NCBI RefSeq assembly: GCF_042242105.1
Contig: NC_092029.1
Coordinates: 18,896,885 to 18,960,884, forward strand
Length of the DNA stretch: 64,000 nt
Reading direction: 5' to 3'
DNA from: Pempheris klunzingeri
Taxonomy: Eukaryota > Chordata > Actinopteri > Acropomatiformes > Pempheridae
Shown: positions 63,798 through 64,000 of the stretch, piece after piece
How positions within the stretch are numbered: position 1 is the first letter of the stretch
Layout: each line of letters begins with the position of its first letter
The notes under the pieces: model-generated
What the model was told of the DNA's origin: nothing
What the model saw: only the letters and a program-made list of their open reading frames with translations
Databases searched by the model: none
Translations under genes and position numbers: made by a program

Positions 63798-64000
63798 GTA
63801 AGTCACCGCTCTACTCGGAGCAAAAAAAAAAGTACAAAAGGACCCCGAATCGAAACCGCTTGATTCTGATCAGCAGAGTTTTAAAGCTTGAAGCGTTAAT
63901 TCCCTCCAAACTTGGTGTCGGGGATGCACGAGAGTCAAACAATCGCCCTGATTAACATCCTTTTGACTGAAGCACGCAGTCGCACAATTGTCCTAATGTG

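Overview
The window reads as nuclear DNA from a ray-finned (teleost) fish. Three genes have many short exons with GT/AG introns, the interspersed repeats are of types common in teleost genomes (BEL/Pao, L2/Rex-like LINE, Tc1/mariner derivative, short SINE-like units), and (CA)n and homopolymer runs are frequent. The predicted proteins closely resemble vertebrate Elp3 and Kif13b. I saw nothing prokaryotic: no operons, CRISPR arrays or insertion sequences. I found no undescribed biological system. The less routine signals are a divergent STK35/PDIK1L-type kinase, a compact head-to-head promoter, two weak splice donors that echo the next exon, microexons, and a well-preserved non-autonomous transposon.

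Layout. Positions 1-12,400 show no convincing coding exons, only repeats and low-complexity DNA. A kinase of the STK35/PDIK1L family lies on the plus strand (three coding exons, 13,104-17,016, 397 residues), with a CCAAT/ETS-type promoter near 12,450-12,540 and a probable non-coding first exon ending at 12,660. Positions 17,017-21,156 are intergenic and include a decayed BEL/Pao retrotransposon fragment. The complete elp3 gene runs on the minus strand in 15 coding exons (35,729 down to 21,157, 553 residues). About 1.1 kb further on, kif13b starts in the opposite direction at 36,826 and runs to the right edge. I could place 38 coding exons (1,512 codons) up to 63,797. The 3' end of kif13b, including the expected CAP-Gly domain, lies outside the window.

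The three genes are separate eukaryotic transcription units and do not form one pathway. Elp3 is the catalytic subunit of Elongator, which modifies wobble uridines in tRNA. Kif13b is a plus-end kinesin-3 motor carrying vesicular cargo. The kinase is an under-studied family member. ELP3 and KIF13B also lie in the same human chromosome region (8p21), so their neighbourhood here fits conserved synteny.

Exon boundaries were set by hand from reading frame, GT/AG sites and recalled similarity to the vertebrate families. The summed coding lengths keep frame throughout in all three genes, which is good internal support. Untranslated ends, repeat clade names and paralogue symbols are less certain.
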